The notes: generated by a model from the letters alone, not told the origin. A stretch of DNA of 64,000 bases from Cryptomeria japonica (GCF_030272615.1 NC_081415.1:376727392-376791391); one strand, 5' to 3'; numbered from the stretch's first letter, positions 1 through 11,960 are shown. Numbers and translations: made by a program.

Positions 1-705
1 CTCCCAAAACCTGACCTTTCTACCATTATGAACAATCCATGAGAGATGAGGCAAAATCATTGATCTACATTTACATAGAAAATTCCAAATAGTTGAACGA
101 GACGGTAAATTAGAAACTTGAAAAACATACTCTCTTGGTCCGTTATTTAAATATTTAGCAAACATAATTTGTGCCCAAAAGGAGAATGGTCTCTCATACA
201 ATTTCCAAACCAACTTAGCACCTAAGGCTAAATTCTGACTTTCCAGACTCCTAATGCCTATGCCTCCAAGGTTTTTAGGCAAACAAACTTTATCCCATGC
301 TACCAGAGGGAGTTTCTTCTTGCGTTCTTTATTATTACTCCAAAGGAAGTACCTAAGAGTATCTTGCAAACTAACAAGAGCCGCTTTCGGAGACTGCAAA
401 ACAGACATCAGATAAATAGGAACAACATTTAGGACAAACTTAATAAGAACAATCTTACCAGCCAAAGATAACCATCTATGATTCCAGGATAGGATCCTTC
501 TAGAGATAACTGAAATGATCTTATCCCAAAACTCAACTCTATCCTTCTTAATGAAGAAAGGTATACCAAGATAAGAACAAGGAAGATTTCCAGATGCAAA
601 TCCCCAAAAAATCTTCAATCTATCCTAAAACAATTATGAAGCATGAAGTAAAAAAATCTTTGACTTATCAACATTGACTCTCTGACCAGAAAAGGATGCA
701 TAATT
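1..705 (-). pseudogene. LINE (non-LTR) reverse transcriptase, C-terminal fragment
   Basis: Read on the minus strand this encodes the thumb and post-RT part of a plant L1-type LINE polyprotein. In order it shows GQRVNVDKSKIF (about 690-640), LPCSYLGIPFF (about 590-550), HRWLSLAGKIVLIKF (about 480-435) and AWDKVCLPKNLGGIGI (about 305-258), then a stretch typical of the region before the zf-RVT domain. These blocks are standard for plant LINE ORF2. The reading frame is broken by stops (for example near 620) and the fragment runs off the left edge of the window, so the catalytic palm (upstream on this strand, beyond 705) is not present. Downstream of 705 on the minus-strand 5' side the match stops abruptly at an A/T-rich stretch. 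It is a dead, 5'-truncated copy; a host gene is very unlikely. Confidence 0.85.
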
Positions 706-1769
706 CTATATGATCCCCTTTATCGCTAATTTTTTTTTTTTAAAACATTTTTCTTTCTCTTCTTTTAAAAAAATTACTTAAAAAGCTACTTCTTAAAAAA
801 ACTAAGCTAAAAGAAAGATTCTACTTTAACTACGTAAGGCCTTTTGAAAGAAACATTGAATGCAAATCAATTAATTAATTATTTACCATACCACCTACAA
901 CTCTTAATTAACGATTTTAAATGCAAATCACCATTACAATGTGGAAGGAAAAGAAATGTGTGGTAGAATGTGGGGCTGGCAAACAAAGTGACTATTTGGT
1001 ATTGCCAAAACGTGGCAGTGGAGATTATAAATGCCAAATGTTGTAGGCAACGTGGGGTTGTAAGTGCAAAGAAAAATGTGCAAGAAAAGAGATCACGAAT
1101 AGAAACAATAAAAGGAAGATCAAAACATGATAGGGAACAATATTTCTTTCAAGCAACCTACAATAAAAACCTTGAAAACCTTCAAACAATCTTGCAACCA
1201 AATATTAAAAGCCTCAAGCAAAACCTGCAACAAAACAAATCAGAAATGTGAAACCTCTATCAAGCAAAAGAAGAATAATGAAAGGACAAGTGCATGTCCC
1301 ACCGGGCATACCAATTGTAGATGGAGGAAATGGGGTGTTTGAATCAAATATTCAAACTAATTCCAACTTCCAACAATGAAGTTTTCCTGCAATAAACACG
1401 CATGCATGCTATGATAAAACTACTCCATTGCACTCCTTAAATCATGATCTTATGTAAGTAAAATGGCTCTTAGAAGCACACACAAGAAGCTATGATTTAT
1501 TGGAGATTCAAGATGATTGCAAAGAAACGTGAAAATGTTAAATGCAAGAAAACAAGATATCATAAAGAAATGAATGCAAAGAGTTTGAATCCAAAGTCAT
1601 GGATCACAAAATGGGAGAGGGGGTCTTCTTTTATAGGTATTCTCCAGGTGAATCTAGGTTATGGGATGAATGTGGGATAAATAATAGGACTTGAGATTTT
1701 GATCCCACATGTGTGAGGTGAATGTAAGTTGATAATGAATGATGCAAATGCATGTATTTGTGAAAATAG
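706..1769. other. Non-coding stretch, no recognisable feature
   Basis: AT-rich intergenic or decayed repeat sequence. Open frames of 60-95 codons occur but have no recognisable motif, biased composition and no relation to neighbours. Confidence 0.5.
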
Positions 1770-2012
1770 ATAAATGATATTATTATAAAATATATAGGTG
1801 ATAGATGATAAATAGGTGATAGGGTAATAATATTTTAAATGGTTAATAGAATAATAATGATAATATAAATATTATTGATGATATCATTGGATAAATATTA
1901 AATAATAATAATTAATTATAATATTAATAATGGATAAATGAAGAATAATAATAATATTAACAATTATATTAATAATGGATAAATGGTGATAAATGATAAT
2001 AGATGGAATAAT
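1770..2012. repeat. AT-rich low-complexity block
   Basis: Composed almost entirely of ATA, AATAAT, TAATAATGGATAAATG and similar short words, with the phrase aataatggataaatg recurring (near 1925-1940 and 1970-1985). It is simple-sequence DNA without coding potential. Confidence 0.7.
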
Positions 2013-2167
2013 GCATCAAAAAAATGAAGTGGGTTCACTTGGGATTAAGATGACAAATTTTATGTGTCTATAAGAAGTATGTAAAGGAATTGTGTAGAAG
2101 TATTGCGGAGGCCAACATGAGCTTATTGATAACATGTTGGGCTTTCTTGACACACTATTTCATATTG

Positions 2168-2289
<122 letters not shown>

Positions 2290-2399
2290 TGAAGAAAAGC
2301 GAATTGATAAAGAGTGAGTGTGTGTGATGTGTGGAAGATAGTTGGTAGTGAAAGAAGAAGTGAATGTGAGATTTGCAGAGAGTGAAGGTAATCAGTAGT

Positions 2400-2877
2400 G
2401 CAGTGGTCCTTTATTGAACCTATTGCAGAACAATGGTGTAGAGATCTCTAGCTGGATCTTTTGTAAAGTCTAAGATTTGAAATATGAGCTTAACTTGGAA
2501 CTGATCTAATCCATTTGGAGATGCAACCCTTCTCAGTTCAATCTTTAATTGCAGTGAGCATTCTGGTTGTTAGTCATTTCCTTTTGTATCTATAGTGAGC
2601 AGTCTGACAGTGAGCCATTTTTGTAATCTGGCATTGAGCCACCTATTTGTAAACACAACTATAACTAGTTATATTTTCCATAAATTTAACACTCTTTGTG
2701 ATTTTTCCCATTTTGGGTTTTTCACGTACAAATTATGGTGTTCATCTTTACTTCAATCAAGTCTATTTGATATTTTGAGGATAACTTCAATTGGAAAAAG
2801 GGTTTATTATTTTAATCAAGTGGTAATAGTGATTCAACCCCCCTCTCAATATTCTGGTTCTTTCAACCTAATCAACA
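2400..2877 (+). mobile_element. Probable LTR fragment or solo LTR, 3' end at 2877
   Basis: The 3' part reads like the end of the other LTRs in this window: a leader resembling '...tttttcacgtacaaattatggtgttc...', then a hairpin with C-rich loop (aatagtga 2825-2832 / tcaatatt 2846-2853) and a terminal CAACA at 2877. The same order is seen at the ends of LTRs J, B and C. I could not find the matching 5' boundary or a TSD, so the start is only a guess. Confidence 0.4.
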
Positions 2878-4262
2878 AATAGGTTTCACTAGCTTATGCA
2901 TACAGACTAGGAACTAAACCTATTTTACAATGATTACATCAAAGGATAATGAACTCAATAAATTCAACCTCCATTCTATTAAGAATAGAGTGAAATGAAA
3001 ATTGAGTTACACTCCTTTTGATTGAATTGAAAATTCAATTTAAAAGATGTGAATTGAATGCACTTGGCCTAGGCTTAATGATATGAAATTGACAGTAATC
3101 AACACATACAAAAAATCACAAATCAAATATCTAGACACAAGATATAGATTTGAAAAGGAGATGTAGAAAGGGACCTATGTTTAGAGTTGGGACAGTAGTG
3201 CTTAGAACAATTTTTTTACGGGCAACCCTATCCCCAAGGTATTGGATGCAGATAAAAGAGATGTTTCTGGGATTATGATTCTCTCTAGAATCTATGCCAA
3301 AATTTGGGACACTGTCGACTAGGATAATGTCACTCTGAGAAACCCTACCCTCCACTTTTTACTCCTACAAAAGTTTTCCCAAGTCAAACCTCTAAGTAAT
3401 TGTAGCTTTTGAACTTGTCACTTGCTCACAGAAGAAGAGAAATTTTGTTGTTGATGGGAGTTTGCCTAAGTCAAGCCTTGGGTTTGCAATTAACACTATG
3501 ACTATTGAAATTGAAATGGAAATAGAAGTTTGAAATGAATGATTGACTAAATTGATTATACCTTCAATTGATGGTGTAATATCCTTAGGATAAGTCCTCC
3601 ATGTGTTGATGCAATAAAATGATAAATCACCATAAAATCTATCATGAAAGATCATAATTAAAAATATAATTGAAGATGGATTCATGTAGCTTGTTGCTCC
3701 TTAGACTCGGATGTGGTCTTGAATTCAATTGATAGCATCGAGATAAGATGATAATGAGAGATGTTAAAATTAATTGAGAGAGATTCCTTATATAGGGATC
3801 TCATAATAAAATCACCTTTAGGAATATTTTTTTGCACAAAAGCTAGATTTGAATAGGGTAATACAGCTATATTATCCTCCCAAAATTTGAGTCCCAGAAA
3901 GCATTGGACAAGGTGGCTTGGGATGACCTTGTCTCAACAATTTCAACCCATTTTTTTAGGGATGAGAGATAAAAGGATCTTAATGTTGAAAATATATTTG
4001 TACAAAAATATATAAATTTTAGAAGAGGTAAATGTGTCTTGAGATTTGTAATGGGGTAGGATTTATAATAAATCGGGATAATTAAAAGATAAAGGGAACA
4101 CCTATAATTAAGGGCCTAAATAAAAGTGTGATGAGGTTTAATTAAGATAGAACTCGTATTTTTTAATTAACTATTTATGAAATTCTTTTTAGAATCTTCA
4201 AATTTTGGCAAAATTTGAAGCGCTCATGATAAGAAAGTTGATTGTAGCACCTAGAAGTGCAC
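2878..4262. other. Non-coding stretch, no recognisable feature
   Basis: No coding, RNA or terminal-repeat signature found on either strand. The longest open frames (minus strand, under 100 codons) lack motifs. Confidence 0.5.
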
Positions 4263-5230
4263 TTGCAAATTTTCCCAAGTAGCCAAGTTTGAGAGTTCAT
4301 AACTTGGTGTCCTATGATTTTCATATAAAACTACTCTGGGATCATGTTCAAATTTTATTAGTTAGTCTACATGTCCATCTTTACCCTCCTATAATCAAAT
4401 TCTATAGGTTTTTTAAGGGGCAATTTGTAGGGCTTTGACACAAGTTTGCAGTCCGCACATTATGTCTTTCAAGTAGCCATCTTCAGAGGTAAATATTTCA
4501 ATGCCTAATATTTTTCATGTCAAACCAACAATTCCCTATAATTTTCCTCATGTTAATATGCTACTTGGTCAAATTTCAAAGTCTCATCTTTCCATTTGAT
4601 ATGTTTCCCAAGTCCAAACCAAATGAAATTTATTAAGATTTGTTGACAGCATTATGCCTTATTTGCCAAAGTGGCCTACTATAAAGAAAAATATTTCATA
4701 GATGAATGTTTTTCATGTCAAACCAATTGTTGCCTACAATTATCCATATGTTGATGTACTTCTATTTAAAAATTTATAGCCTTATGACTTCGTTTGGTAT
4801 TTTTCACAAGCCCAAAGCAAATGTAGTTTGTTGAATTTCATTGCCTACATAGTTTTCAATTTGTAAAAGGGCTTACTTTGAGAATCAATATTTTGTACCT
4901 AAAAGATTATCAAGAAAAATGGATTGGTTCTTGTAATTCTTCCTACATTCATGTCCTCTCTTGCTAAGCTACAAAGTCTCAAAGTAATGATTGGTAAAAG
5001 TAAAAACCAAATGGAGTTTGCATAGATTTGTTTACTACATTTTCAAGACAATTCTAGAGAAGTCAAGTTTTATAGTTAATAACTTACATCAAAAGTGGAG
5101 ATTGTGAAATTTTCCTTTGCACATGTGTTTATTATATTATAATGAACTCCTGTGTTAGGTGGCAGCTTCCCAAAGCAAGATTTGGTATTTTTTAAAGACA
5201 TGAAGTTTGTGAGTTTCAGAGGAGTTCTAG
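4263..5230. repeat. Decayed tandem repeat, unit about 190-198 bp
   Basis: Successive units can be aligned by eye starting near 4458, 4650, 4848 and 5038, with a weaker unit before 4458. Shared anchors are a 5' 'cat-tat/ttt' start, a 'gtagcca/gtggcc/gggctt' block, 'tttttcatgtcaaaccaa' (4510s and 4708s), 'cctacaattatcc/cctataattttcc/cctacattcatg', then 'aaagtctca' and 'aaaccaaatg.agttt'. Divergence is high, so this is an old array, possibly a satellite remnant or an expanded subrepeat of a retroelement leader. Confidence 0.55.
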
Positions 5231-6079
5231 CATGTGCATTTTCACAAAACACCTAAGTAAGCAACTCCGATGATTTAAATCTCATACCTAAGGTGATTTC
5301 ATGGTAATATGTTTGTTAGTTACAATCTTATATCATCAGTAAGAGTGTATGTCTATTCTCATGGCTCTAGGCAAGTGTTTGCTTAGTTTTTTAAGGTGAT
5401 TCTTGGGGCTACTTGGTTGGTTTTGATCATAGTTCAAAATGGTAGAAATCAAGATTTAATGGTAACCTACTTTATCTTTTTCACCCAAGAATGTATAGAA
5501 GTTGCTATCAAGTCATTTAGAGATGAAGGTTGTCTTAGAATGAATTTTTTTGGGGTTGGGCCCACAAGGGACCCGCCGGATATAGCTTGGCATCCAAGAT
5601 TGATTTTAATTTGATTCTAAAGTTTATATCATTTAAATCATGATATATTTGAAAATACATTAGGGGTGACACTTGAAAATAAGAAATAAATCATTTAAGT
5701 TTTTTTGAATGATTTATAAGTATGGTGAATAGTTATTGAATTGATATACACCCATTTAAATTTCAAAGAGGGTAACTTGTAGTATGTGGAGAATTTATTC
5801 TTTTTTTGTAAGGTGGGCTCCATAATATGTAGTTGTAAAGGAAAATAAAATAAGAATTCTTGCAAAATTATAATTCCAAGTCATCCCAAAAGCAAGAGGG
5901 ATAATATTCCTTAACAATTTTGGGGTGAGCAGGTACAAAAGACATAAAAAGTGAAAAGTCAAAAAATAAATTTGAACTTTGTTTGTATCCCTAACATCTT
6001 ACAAGAAGATTAGAGTTTTTGTTGGGAGATGTTGTGGGTGTACCAGGGAATGGCCACTATCCCACAAGTTTTGGTTGGT
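5231..6079. other. Non-coding stretch, no recognisable feature
   Basis: No support for a gene. An open frame at 5396-5614 (72 codons) has no motif. A short GC-rich phrase near 5558-5590 faintly resembles the 3' half of the SINE at 6337 but is too short to call. Confidence 0.45.
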
Positions 6080-6720
6080 ACTTAGCCCTAAATTTATTAG
6101 CAAGAACATGAGACTCAACAAATGCAATTACTAGGTGAAAATTTGAATCCAACAATTTATACCAGTATCCTCCCTACTTGCACAAATGGGATCCATTGAA
6201 AAGGGTATGAACATTCATAAAAAAATAGTTGGAAGTGATTTTTTTGTTGTTGGAAATGCCCTAATAGATATGTACACAAAAACTTGACTGCATACAAAAG
6301 GCACATAGATTGTGTGAACAATATGCATCAAAGACATGCCCCCACGGGTTAGAGTAGTTGGTCTGAGACTTGGTTTTGCTCCCCAAGGTCTTGGGTTCAA
6401 CTCTCTAGCTCAGAATTACCCTACCATGAATACTTGGGGCCTATGTTAGTTATCCTATGGCCGCAGTGATTAGTCTCGCCTCAAGCTCACCCATAAAGGG
6501 AACCCGCTGGGCTTGGGTCTCGAGGATACCCTGATGATAACAAAAAAAAATGTATCAAATACATTGCATCTCATGAAATGCAATGATTGCATGGTAATGC
6601 ACAAGGATATGCACAAAACACATTCATTGAGAAGACTTTAGAAATCATCAAGCAAATGCAAGCTACGGGTATAAAGCCAAATTCAAAAATGATGCAGAGG
6701 CTAAGGGTTCACACCAAACT
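6080..6720 (+). pseudogene. PPR protein pseudogene (PLS-type repeats), split by a SINE
   Basis: Pentatricopeptide-repeat proteins bind organellar RNA in plants. Two blocks of PLS-class PPR sequence are visible in shifting frames. Before the SINE: QQMQLLGENLNPTIYTSILP (about 6112-6170), then after a frameshift GSIEKGMNIHKKIVGSD and FFVVGNALIDMYTK (about 6190-6285). The last is the classic end of an L/S repeat. After the SINE: GYAQNTFIEKTLEIIKQMQ and ATGIKPNS (about 6605-6690), which is a normal PPR helix pair ending in KPNS. Several frameshifts and stops exist, and there is no start or C-terminal E/DYW domain, so this is a decayed fragment of a PPR gene or retrocopy. Identification rests on motif memory, not a search. 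Confidence 0.7.
6337..6549 (+). mobile_element. tRNA-derived SINE with target-site duplication
   Basis: A 213-bp unit with an internal Pol III promoter: A-box-like tagagtagttggt (6350-6362) and B-box-like ggttcaactc (6394-6403), about 32 bases apart as in tRNAs. It ends in a short A-tract (6542-6549). It is flanked by near-perfect 14-bp direct repeats, atgcatcaaagaca (6323-6336) and atgtatcaaataca (6550-6563), 12 of 14 matching, which is the expected LINE-mediated TSD. The body after the B box (about 140 bases, GC-rich near aacccgctgggcttggg) is of unknown origin. I do not recognise the family. It sits inside the PPR pseudogene. Confidence 0.8.
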
Positions 6721-7647
6721 CACAAAACTCACAAAATTGATCTTCTCACAAAGTACTTAGCGAACATCTTCCCTTGGATCTGCAAGGCCATCCCATACAT
6801 CAAATGAACTCAACTTAATAATACTTCAAGGTTATACCCAACTCAACGTAATGGCAATCATGAAATCAAAACACACACAATAGCTTCTTTGTTGATTGTC
6901 TTGTTAATTTGACTCAAGGTCAACATCCTCTTAAGACATCTTTGGATCTTAGACATGTCACCCAATACAACTTTGTTTGGTAACAACACTCGCCTTCAAT
7001 GGAACCACTAACCATTGGCATACATTCAACTAGAACAATTCAACATATTTGTTCCAATCCTACTCTCTAACATTAAAAGACTCCAAGCACCCCTGTGTAG
7101 CCACTTGAGTCCCTCCAACAACTAAGTCACACCAAAACTCTCAAAATCCCATCCACAAAAGATCAACCCCTAATAGGTCTTAAAATTGTTCATAGACACC
7201 ATTCCCATTGGCAAATAAGCCTTCACCAACCCAAGGGTTCACATCACATCAAGGTAGATACTTCTTACCATGGACAAACTGGTGTTCTTTGCCCTCTAAT
7301 CCACCCTTAAGGCCATAAAAAGACCTACTACTACAACATTGTCTCATTGGTTCTCTGTGACAGTCTTAAACTTTATCTAGGACATTCATACTCCCATGTA
7401 TCAATCCTTCTTCAAGACACTCAAAAAATTAGCACTGATAATGGGGAACCTTCCTAACCCTCTTTCCAACACCAAACTCAACAACACACCCACTCCTAAG
7501 GCTTGCAATGTGCAGTGTTTCTATTCACTGTCAAATTGTGACAGCCAAGCATAAGATTTTAGGACACTCAAGGGTATTTAGTTTCTTTGTCTTGTTATTG
7601 GTTACAGATAATGGGATCATGTCCTTATACTCTTCACACACCCTCCT
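6721..7647. other. Probable 5' flank or leader of element F
   Basis: CA-rich sequence without a clear frame, between the PPR remnant and the first Gag homology of F. No LTR, TG...CA terminus or primer binding site could be identified, so F is either 5'-truncated or its 5' LTR has decayed beyond recognition. Confidence 0.35.
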
Positions 7648-8190
7648 ATGCCTCCCAAAGACCTCACACACACACACCAATCCTTCATCCTGAGGATCTT
7701 AGGAGGGCAAGCCATGGAAAGGTTCTCAAAACTTGCTCTTGGTATCAAATCATTTGTGGAATTAATAGATAAATTTGTCACTCACTATTCATACAAAATT
7801 GAGCATGAAGTGACCATGCTTCATCTATTCAATGCAAGAAAGAAAAGTGGAGAGCCCTTCCCCACTTTATTACAAAGATGGAGACAATTATTTGCCAAAT
7901 ATCCTCAACATGTACCTAAGCAAGAGAAGATGGACATTTTTATCCACAACCTAAATAATGAGAAAAGCTATGCACTTGAATTGCAATGTCCACCTAACTT
8001 CAACAAAATCATTGAGAATGGAATCAAAATTGAAGAAGCCTTGATAAAGAAAGGGGAAATAAAGATTTGCAAAGAAGGGGTAAACTCTTCTACTAATCTT
8101 AACAACAATAACAACAATGATAAATCAAAGTTTTGGACAAGGAATAAAAAAACATTGTTAATGGTGGTGTGGTTGATGCACGCAAAATGA
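7648..8190 (+). pseudogene. gag: Element F Gag, capsid-like domain
   Basis: A 180-codon frame whose middle (about residues 35-130) matches the retrotransposon Gag pattern: FVELIDKFVTHYSY, then EPFPTLLQRWRQLFAKYP and a C-terminal helix set. The 700-codon Gag of element E (52159-54261) contains the corresponding order (FEQLANAFIQQF ... VTDFIGRYKHLYAQ ... IFISNLQKDIRDKL), which supports the call. The N-terminal 20 residues are Thr/His-rich and may be an artefact of the ATG choice; upstream Gag sequence is probably lost or in other frames. Capsid proteins of this type form the virus-like particle. Confidence 0.7.
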
Positions 8191-8406
8191 AACCAAAACA
8201 ACCCATCCTAAATCTATCAAGTACCATACCCATGAATGATCAAGAGACAATAGACCTAAACTACCCCTAATCCACCTCGCAGGAAGTTCACACCTTTGGG
8301 GTAGACACTTGAATCAGCTTTTAAAGAACCCCTTGCAAATAAGTTCATAACACTTCCTGATACACGTCATTTTGAACCAAGAGTCAAACCATCATGGTGG
8401 AATGGC
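8191..8406 (+). pseudogene. Element F Gag linker, frame broken
   Basis: Between the capsid-like frame and the zinc-binding frame. Reading frames are interrupted; the phrase before 8406 leads directly into the YCDFHRNKGH block, so this is decayed Gag linker. Confidence 0.5.
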
Positions 8407-8802
8407 ATGCATTATTGTGATTTCCATAGAAACAAGGGGCATAGAACAAATGATTGTCAAAGAATAAAACATTTGGTACAAGATTTAATAGATAAAGGTG
8501 ACATAATTGTTGAGGGACAAAAGACAAACCATAAGAATGGAGCCTTTAAATATCCTCTTCCAAATTATGAAAAAGGAGGACTCTATCCATCAAACAACAA
8601 GGGGGGAAAGGTAAACTATATCTATAACAATGTAATTAAGCACCTTTCAGCATCTGACTCACAAATTAATGTTATCAAAATCAAAGAGAAACAAGAAAAC
8701 ACACCGGTAAATGTGACTACAAGAGGTCAAGCTAAAGTCATTTTGAAAGGTACCGCATCCAAAACATCTCCTCCTCCAAATCAATACATCATAGTGGATT
8801 AA
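8407..8802 (+). pseudogene. gag: Element F Gag, zinc-binding C-terminal part
   Basis: A 131-codon frame starting with YCDFHRNKGHRTNDC (residues 3-17), a Cys/His box typical of Tat/Ogre-type Gag, followed by a helix (IKHLVQDLIDKGDI). Element E has the same arrangement (FCHFHRQPGHDTEKC then IQDLIDNNTI). The rest is a basic, low-complexity linker. In this lineage the box is the nucleocapsid-like RNA-binding part. Confidence 0.8.
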
Positions 8803-9039
8803 TTATAAAAGACTCTAGTACAGATATCCATACTAGAGCTTCTCAAAATCTCACCCACGCACAAAAGCATTCTAGGAAAATCTCTACTGGATACCTCAGT
8901 ACCTACCAATCTGGAAACCACTCAATTCCAAGCCATGGTGGGGCATTTAACCACACCTCACTATCTATCATTTTTTGAGAAGGATAATGTATCCTTGAAT
9001 CATCCACACAATCTTTTGTTTCATATTAATGTCCTAATC

Positions 9040-9345
9040 TATAAACACTAGGTCAAACGTATTCTAATAGATGGAGGAGTTGGTTTAAATATATGTACCT
9101 TAACTCTTATCTGTGCATTAGGATTTTTAGAAAATGCAATAGATCCAAAAAGAAAGATCACCATAAAGGCTTATGATCATGAAGAAAGATCCTTCAAAGG
9201 ACTAGTTGTATTACCAATCAGAGTAGGACTGATTCAAAAGGACACAATGTGCCAAGTCCTAGACATAGACTTATTTTAAAACATACACTTGGGTAGACCT
9301 TGGATTCATGAAATGCAAGCGGTACCATCAACATAACACCAATGT
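9040..9345 (+). pseudogene. Element F aspartic protease
   Basis: Translating from about 9050 gives KRILIDGGVGLNICT, the retropepsin active-site region. The Asp is kept, but the expected DSG/DTG reads DGG. Further on come FKGLVVLPIRVG, VLDIDLF, a stop (TAA near 9278) and LGRPWIHEMQAVPS, the conserved end of retrotransposon proteases. This enzyme would cleave the Gag-Pol polyprotein. Stops near 9049, 9278 and 9335 make it non-functional. Confidence 0.75.
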
Positions 9346-9555
9346 TTGAAGTTTCCTTATAATGGAAAGGAAATTACAATTTCAGCATACTCCAATCCCT
9401 TTCAACACTGCAGTAATCTCAAACCAGTCCAAGATGTTATTGTACCACATAATAAGGAGGCTCTTGCTTCTAACTCCTCAAATAATGAAAGTCCATTCAA
9501 TTCTTTATCAAAAAAGGTTGAGAATAAGATTCCCTTGAAAGACAAAGGAATTTGA
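9346..9555 (+). pseudogene. Element F post-protease linker
   Basis: Frame begins KFPYNGKEITI, matching the KFPHNGEVVTV that follows the protease in element E. The remainder is Ser/Asn/Lys-rich without motif. Confidence 0.55.
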
Positions 9556-9782
9556 GAGTATTCCTTTGAGCATTCATTATGTCTCTCAAATTTACCATTT
9601 TCTTCATGGTCATATGGACAACCATCAACATCCAAACAACAATCTTCATAGCCAGTCAGGATTGTTAATGGTCAATTATAAAAGCAGGTATTCTAGTTGA
9701 TGAAAAAGATGATAAAGACATCCTACAATGGTTGTATAAATATGAAGATTAATCTAAATAAGAGGCCTTAAATATTAGATTA

Positions 9783-9900
9783 CCAATAGATCAATATGGT
9801 AATGGATTTAAGATCATTCAAAAGATGGGATACAATGGCAAAGGTCTTATAGAAAAATGAAAAGAAGGCATTATGGAACCACTACAACCTACTTCCTTCA
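9783..9900 (+). pseudogene. Element F G-patch
   Basis: Frame from about 9777 reads GNGFKIIQKMGYNGKGL, then IEK, a TGA stop (9858-9860), and KEGIMEPL. This matches the G-patch pattern (G..IL.KMGY..G.GLG....GI..P), a nucleic-acid-binding motif found between protease and RT in some Tat/Ogre and retroviral polyproteins. The remaining sequence to 10714 is decayed spacer; a frame at 10483-10737 (84 codons, charged) lacks motifs. Confidence 0.6.
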
Positions 9901-10714
9901 ATACAAGAGAAAAGACAGGAATAGGATACAAAGAAGAGATAAAAGAAAAATCCACTCAAAATATTAATGAACAAATCCTCATATTAAAAGTTGGTTTTGA
10001 AATAGACAAAGGAATGGGAATGGGATTCACCTTTTGAAGAATCCTGTGAAGAGAAAGACATTGATGTGGTATAAACATATGCACCTATACTCTATGAGAG
10101 GCAAAGCTCTAGGTCTCAACCATTTGAATTGGGATCACAACATATTGACGATGACTCTAATGAGGATGATCAGATACCAATCAAGATTGAAAATATTGAG
10201 GAGAGTAACATCATAGACCTCGAATTTATTATTTAAAATATTGACAACATTTCCATTATGACCATTACTACCTTTGATTTTAACCAACAGGATGATTCCT
10301 TACCCTTGGTATATCTGAAACTCATTGATTGGGAACAAAAGGAACCTCTTGATATAGCCACCTTTCCAAATGATGATGCTATTGTTCACTATCTTTGTTC
10401 TATTAATCCTTAAACAAGTTCCACCAGTGAATTCAATAACAAAGCTTACAATTAGGGAAGTGCCAAGCCTCTTAGTCACAAAATGAATGAAACAAACAAT
10501 GGATCTAATGGTGAAAACCATATAATGACAGTATTAGATCATGAAAAAGTAAAAACAAAGGGTGTATCCAATGGTGAAAACCTCACAAAGGCACCAAAGG
10601 ATGAAAGACTTGACACTCTTCCTGAACATTATGAGGAAAGATCTTCAATATTGATTAAGCCCACAAAATCAATGAACATTGGCATCAAAGAAACAACAAA
10701 GGTCATACACCTAG

Positions 10715-11955
10715 TGTTAGTAGCAACCAAGAAGTAAGACTAAGAGCAGGGGGTGAATCAATCTTCACCAAAATACCAAACTTAATCACAAAACATAGAT
10801 ATGATAAACTGCAGTAGTAAGCCAGATAAGCAAACTGAAATCACAACACACAACACCAGGATTTGACGTGGAAAACCCAGTTAAGGGAAAAACCATGGTG
10901 GGAACCTACCCATAGTAAGATGATACTCTACAGTAGTATGTGAAATTATTACAATGGGGAATGCACATGCATTCAAGTACATTGCTCAAATATAATGCAT
11001 GAAAGGCTACAACCCTCAGGAAAGTCTCACTAACTTACAATAAGATTCAGATTAAAATCCAGAAGAAATGAACTGAAAGAATAGCATCTTTGAATGCTTG
11101 GTTACAGTTCCGGTTAAGCGCATTTGTCTGCCCTACAACACCAATCTCACCTCAATATCAACATAGAAGGATAAATCACTTGTTCAGATACACACCTCTC
11201 TCTGATAATATAGACACATCATCGACACCCAAATTGCATGAATGCATCACCTATATATACAGATCATCAACCTTGACAACAAGGTCGGCTAAACCCTCAA
11301 CCCTCAACTCATAATTACAAAATTACATCACATGATACAAAGATCAACCACCAAACCAATATAATGATTTACATAGCATAACATTGACCTAAATCAAATT
11401 CCCAAATGCTCAACTCCACCAAAAATCATTCCAAGATCAACTGCAACATGCCACACCACCAGGAGAACTGTATAACACAAAAATCATCATCAGTTCATAG
11501 AAACCACCAAAAACTTGCACAACGATCAATGAAGATCACCAAAACAACTAGGAAATGACTAGGAAACACCAAAAAGAATGTTAGAATCATCAGGAATAGC
11601 TTCACCAACACCACTTACCAAATCTTCATCGATCAACATCTGAAAGCTCAAGAACACAACTAATCAGCAACTGTCACAAAGAAAGATAACTTGTAGAGTA
11701 TAAAATCACAAACCATCTGAAATGAAGATACATAAGACCATCCCAAACAATATCCCAAAATCTCAGCACAAGATCTGATCACACCAGAATATATCGGAGG
11801 ATATACCGAACTCTACAAAATAGTAATTAGCAAAACAACACTGCAAAACTGGATCAAAAAGTCTTTCCAATCACACCAAATCAAATCATAGGAATATGTT
11901 GACATCAATGACAACAACATATCCTAGCAACAGCAATGCACGACAATATCCAACA
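10715..11955 (-). mobile_element. Solo LTR I inserted in F
   Basis: A 1241-bp TG...CA unit (tgttagtagc... to ...atatccaaca) flanked by an exact 5-bp TSD, cctag (10710-10714 and 11956-11960). Orientation is minus: the U5-type hairpin with G-rich loop on this strand (aagactaa 10736-10743, tcaatctt 10758-10765) lies next to the left end, and 'aaaacccagttaagg' near 10875 is the reverse of the usual LTR 3' phrase. No internal coding sequence remains, as expected after LTR-LTR recombination. Small open frames inside it are not genes. Confidence 0.8.
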
Positions 11956-11960
11956 CCTAG

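Noticed and set aside
5558-5600. Possible second SINE 3' end (GC-rich phrase)
   Set aside because: Too short, no A/B boxes, no A-tail or TSD.
11090-11314. 74-codon frame inside solo LTR I
   Set aside because: No motif. It is inside an LTR with exact TSD.
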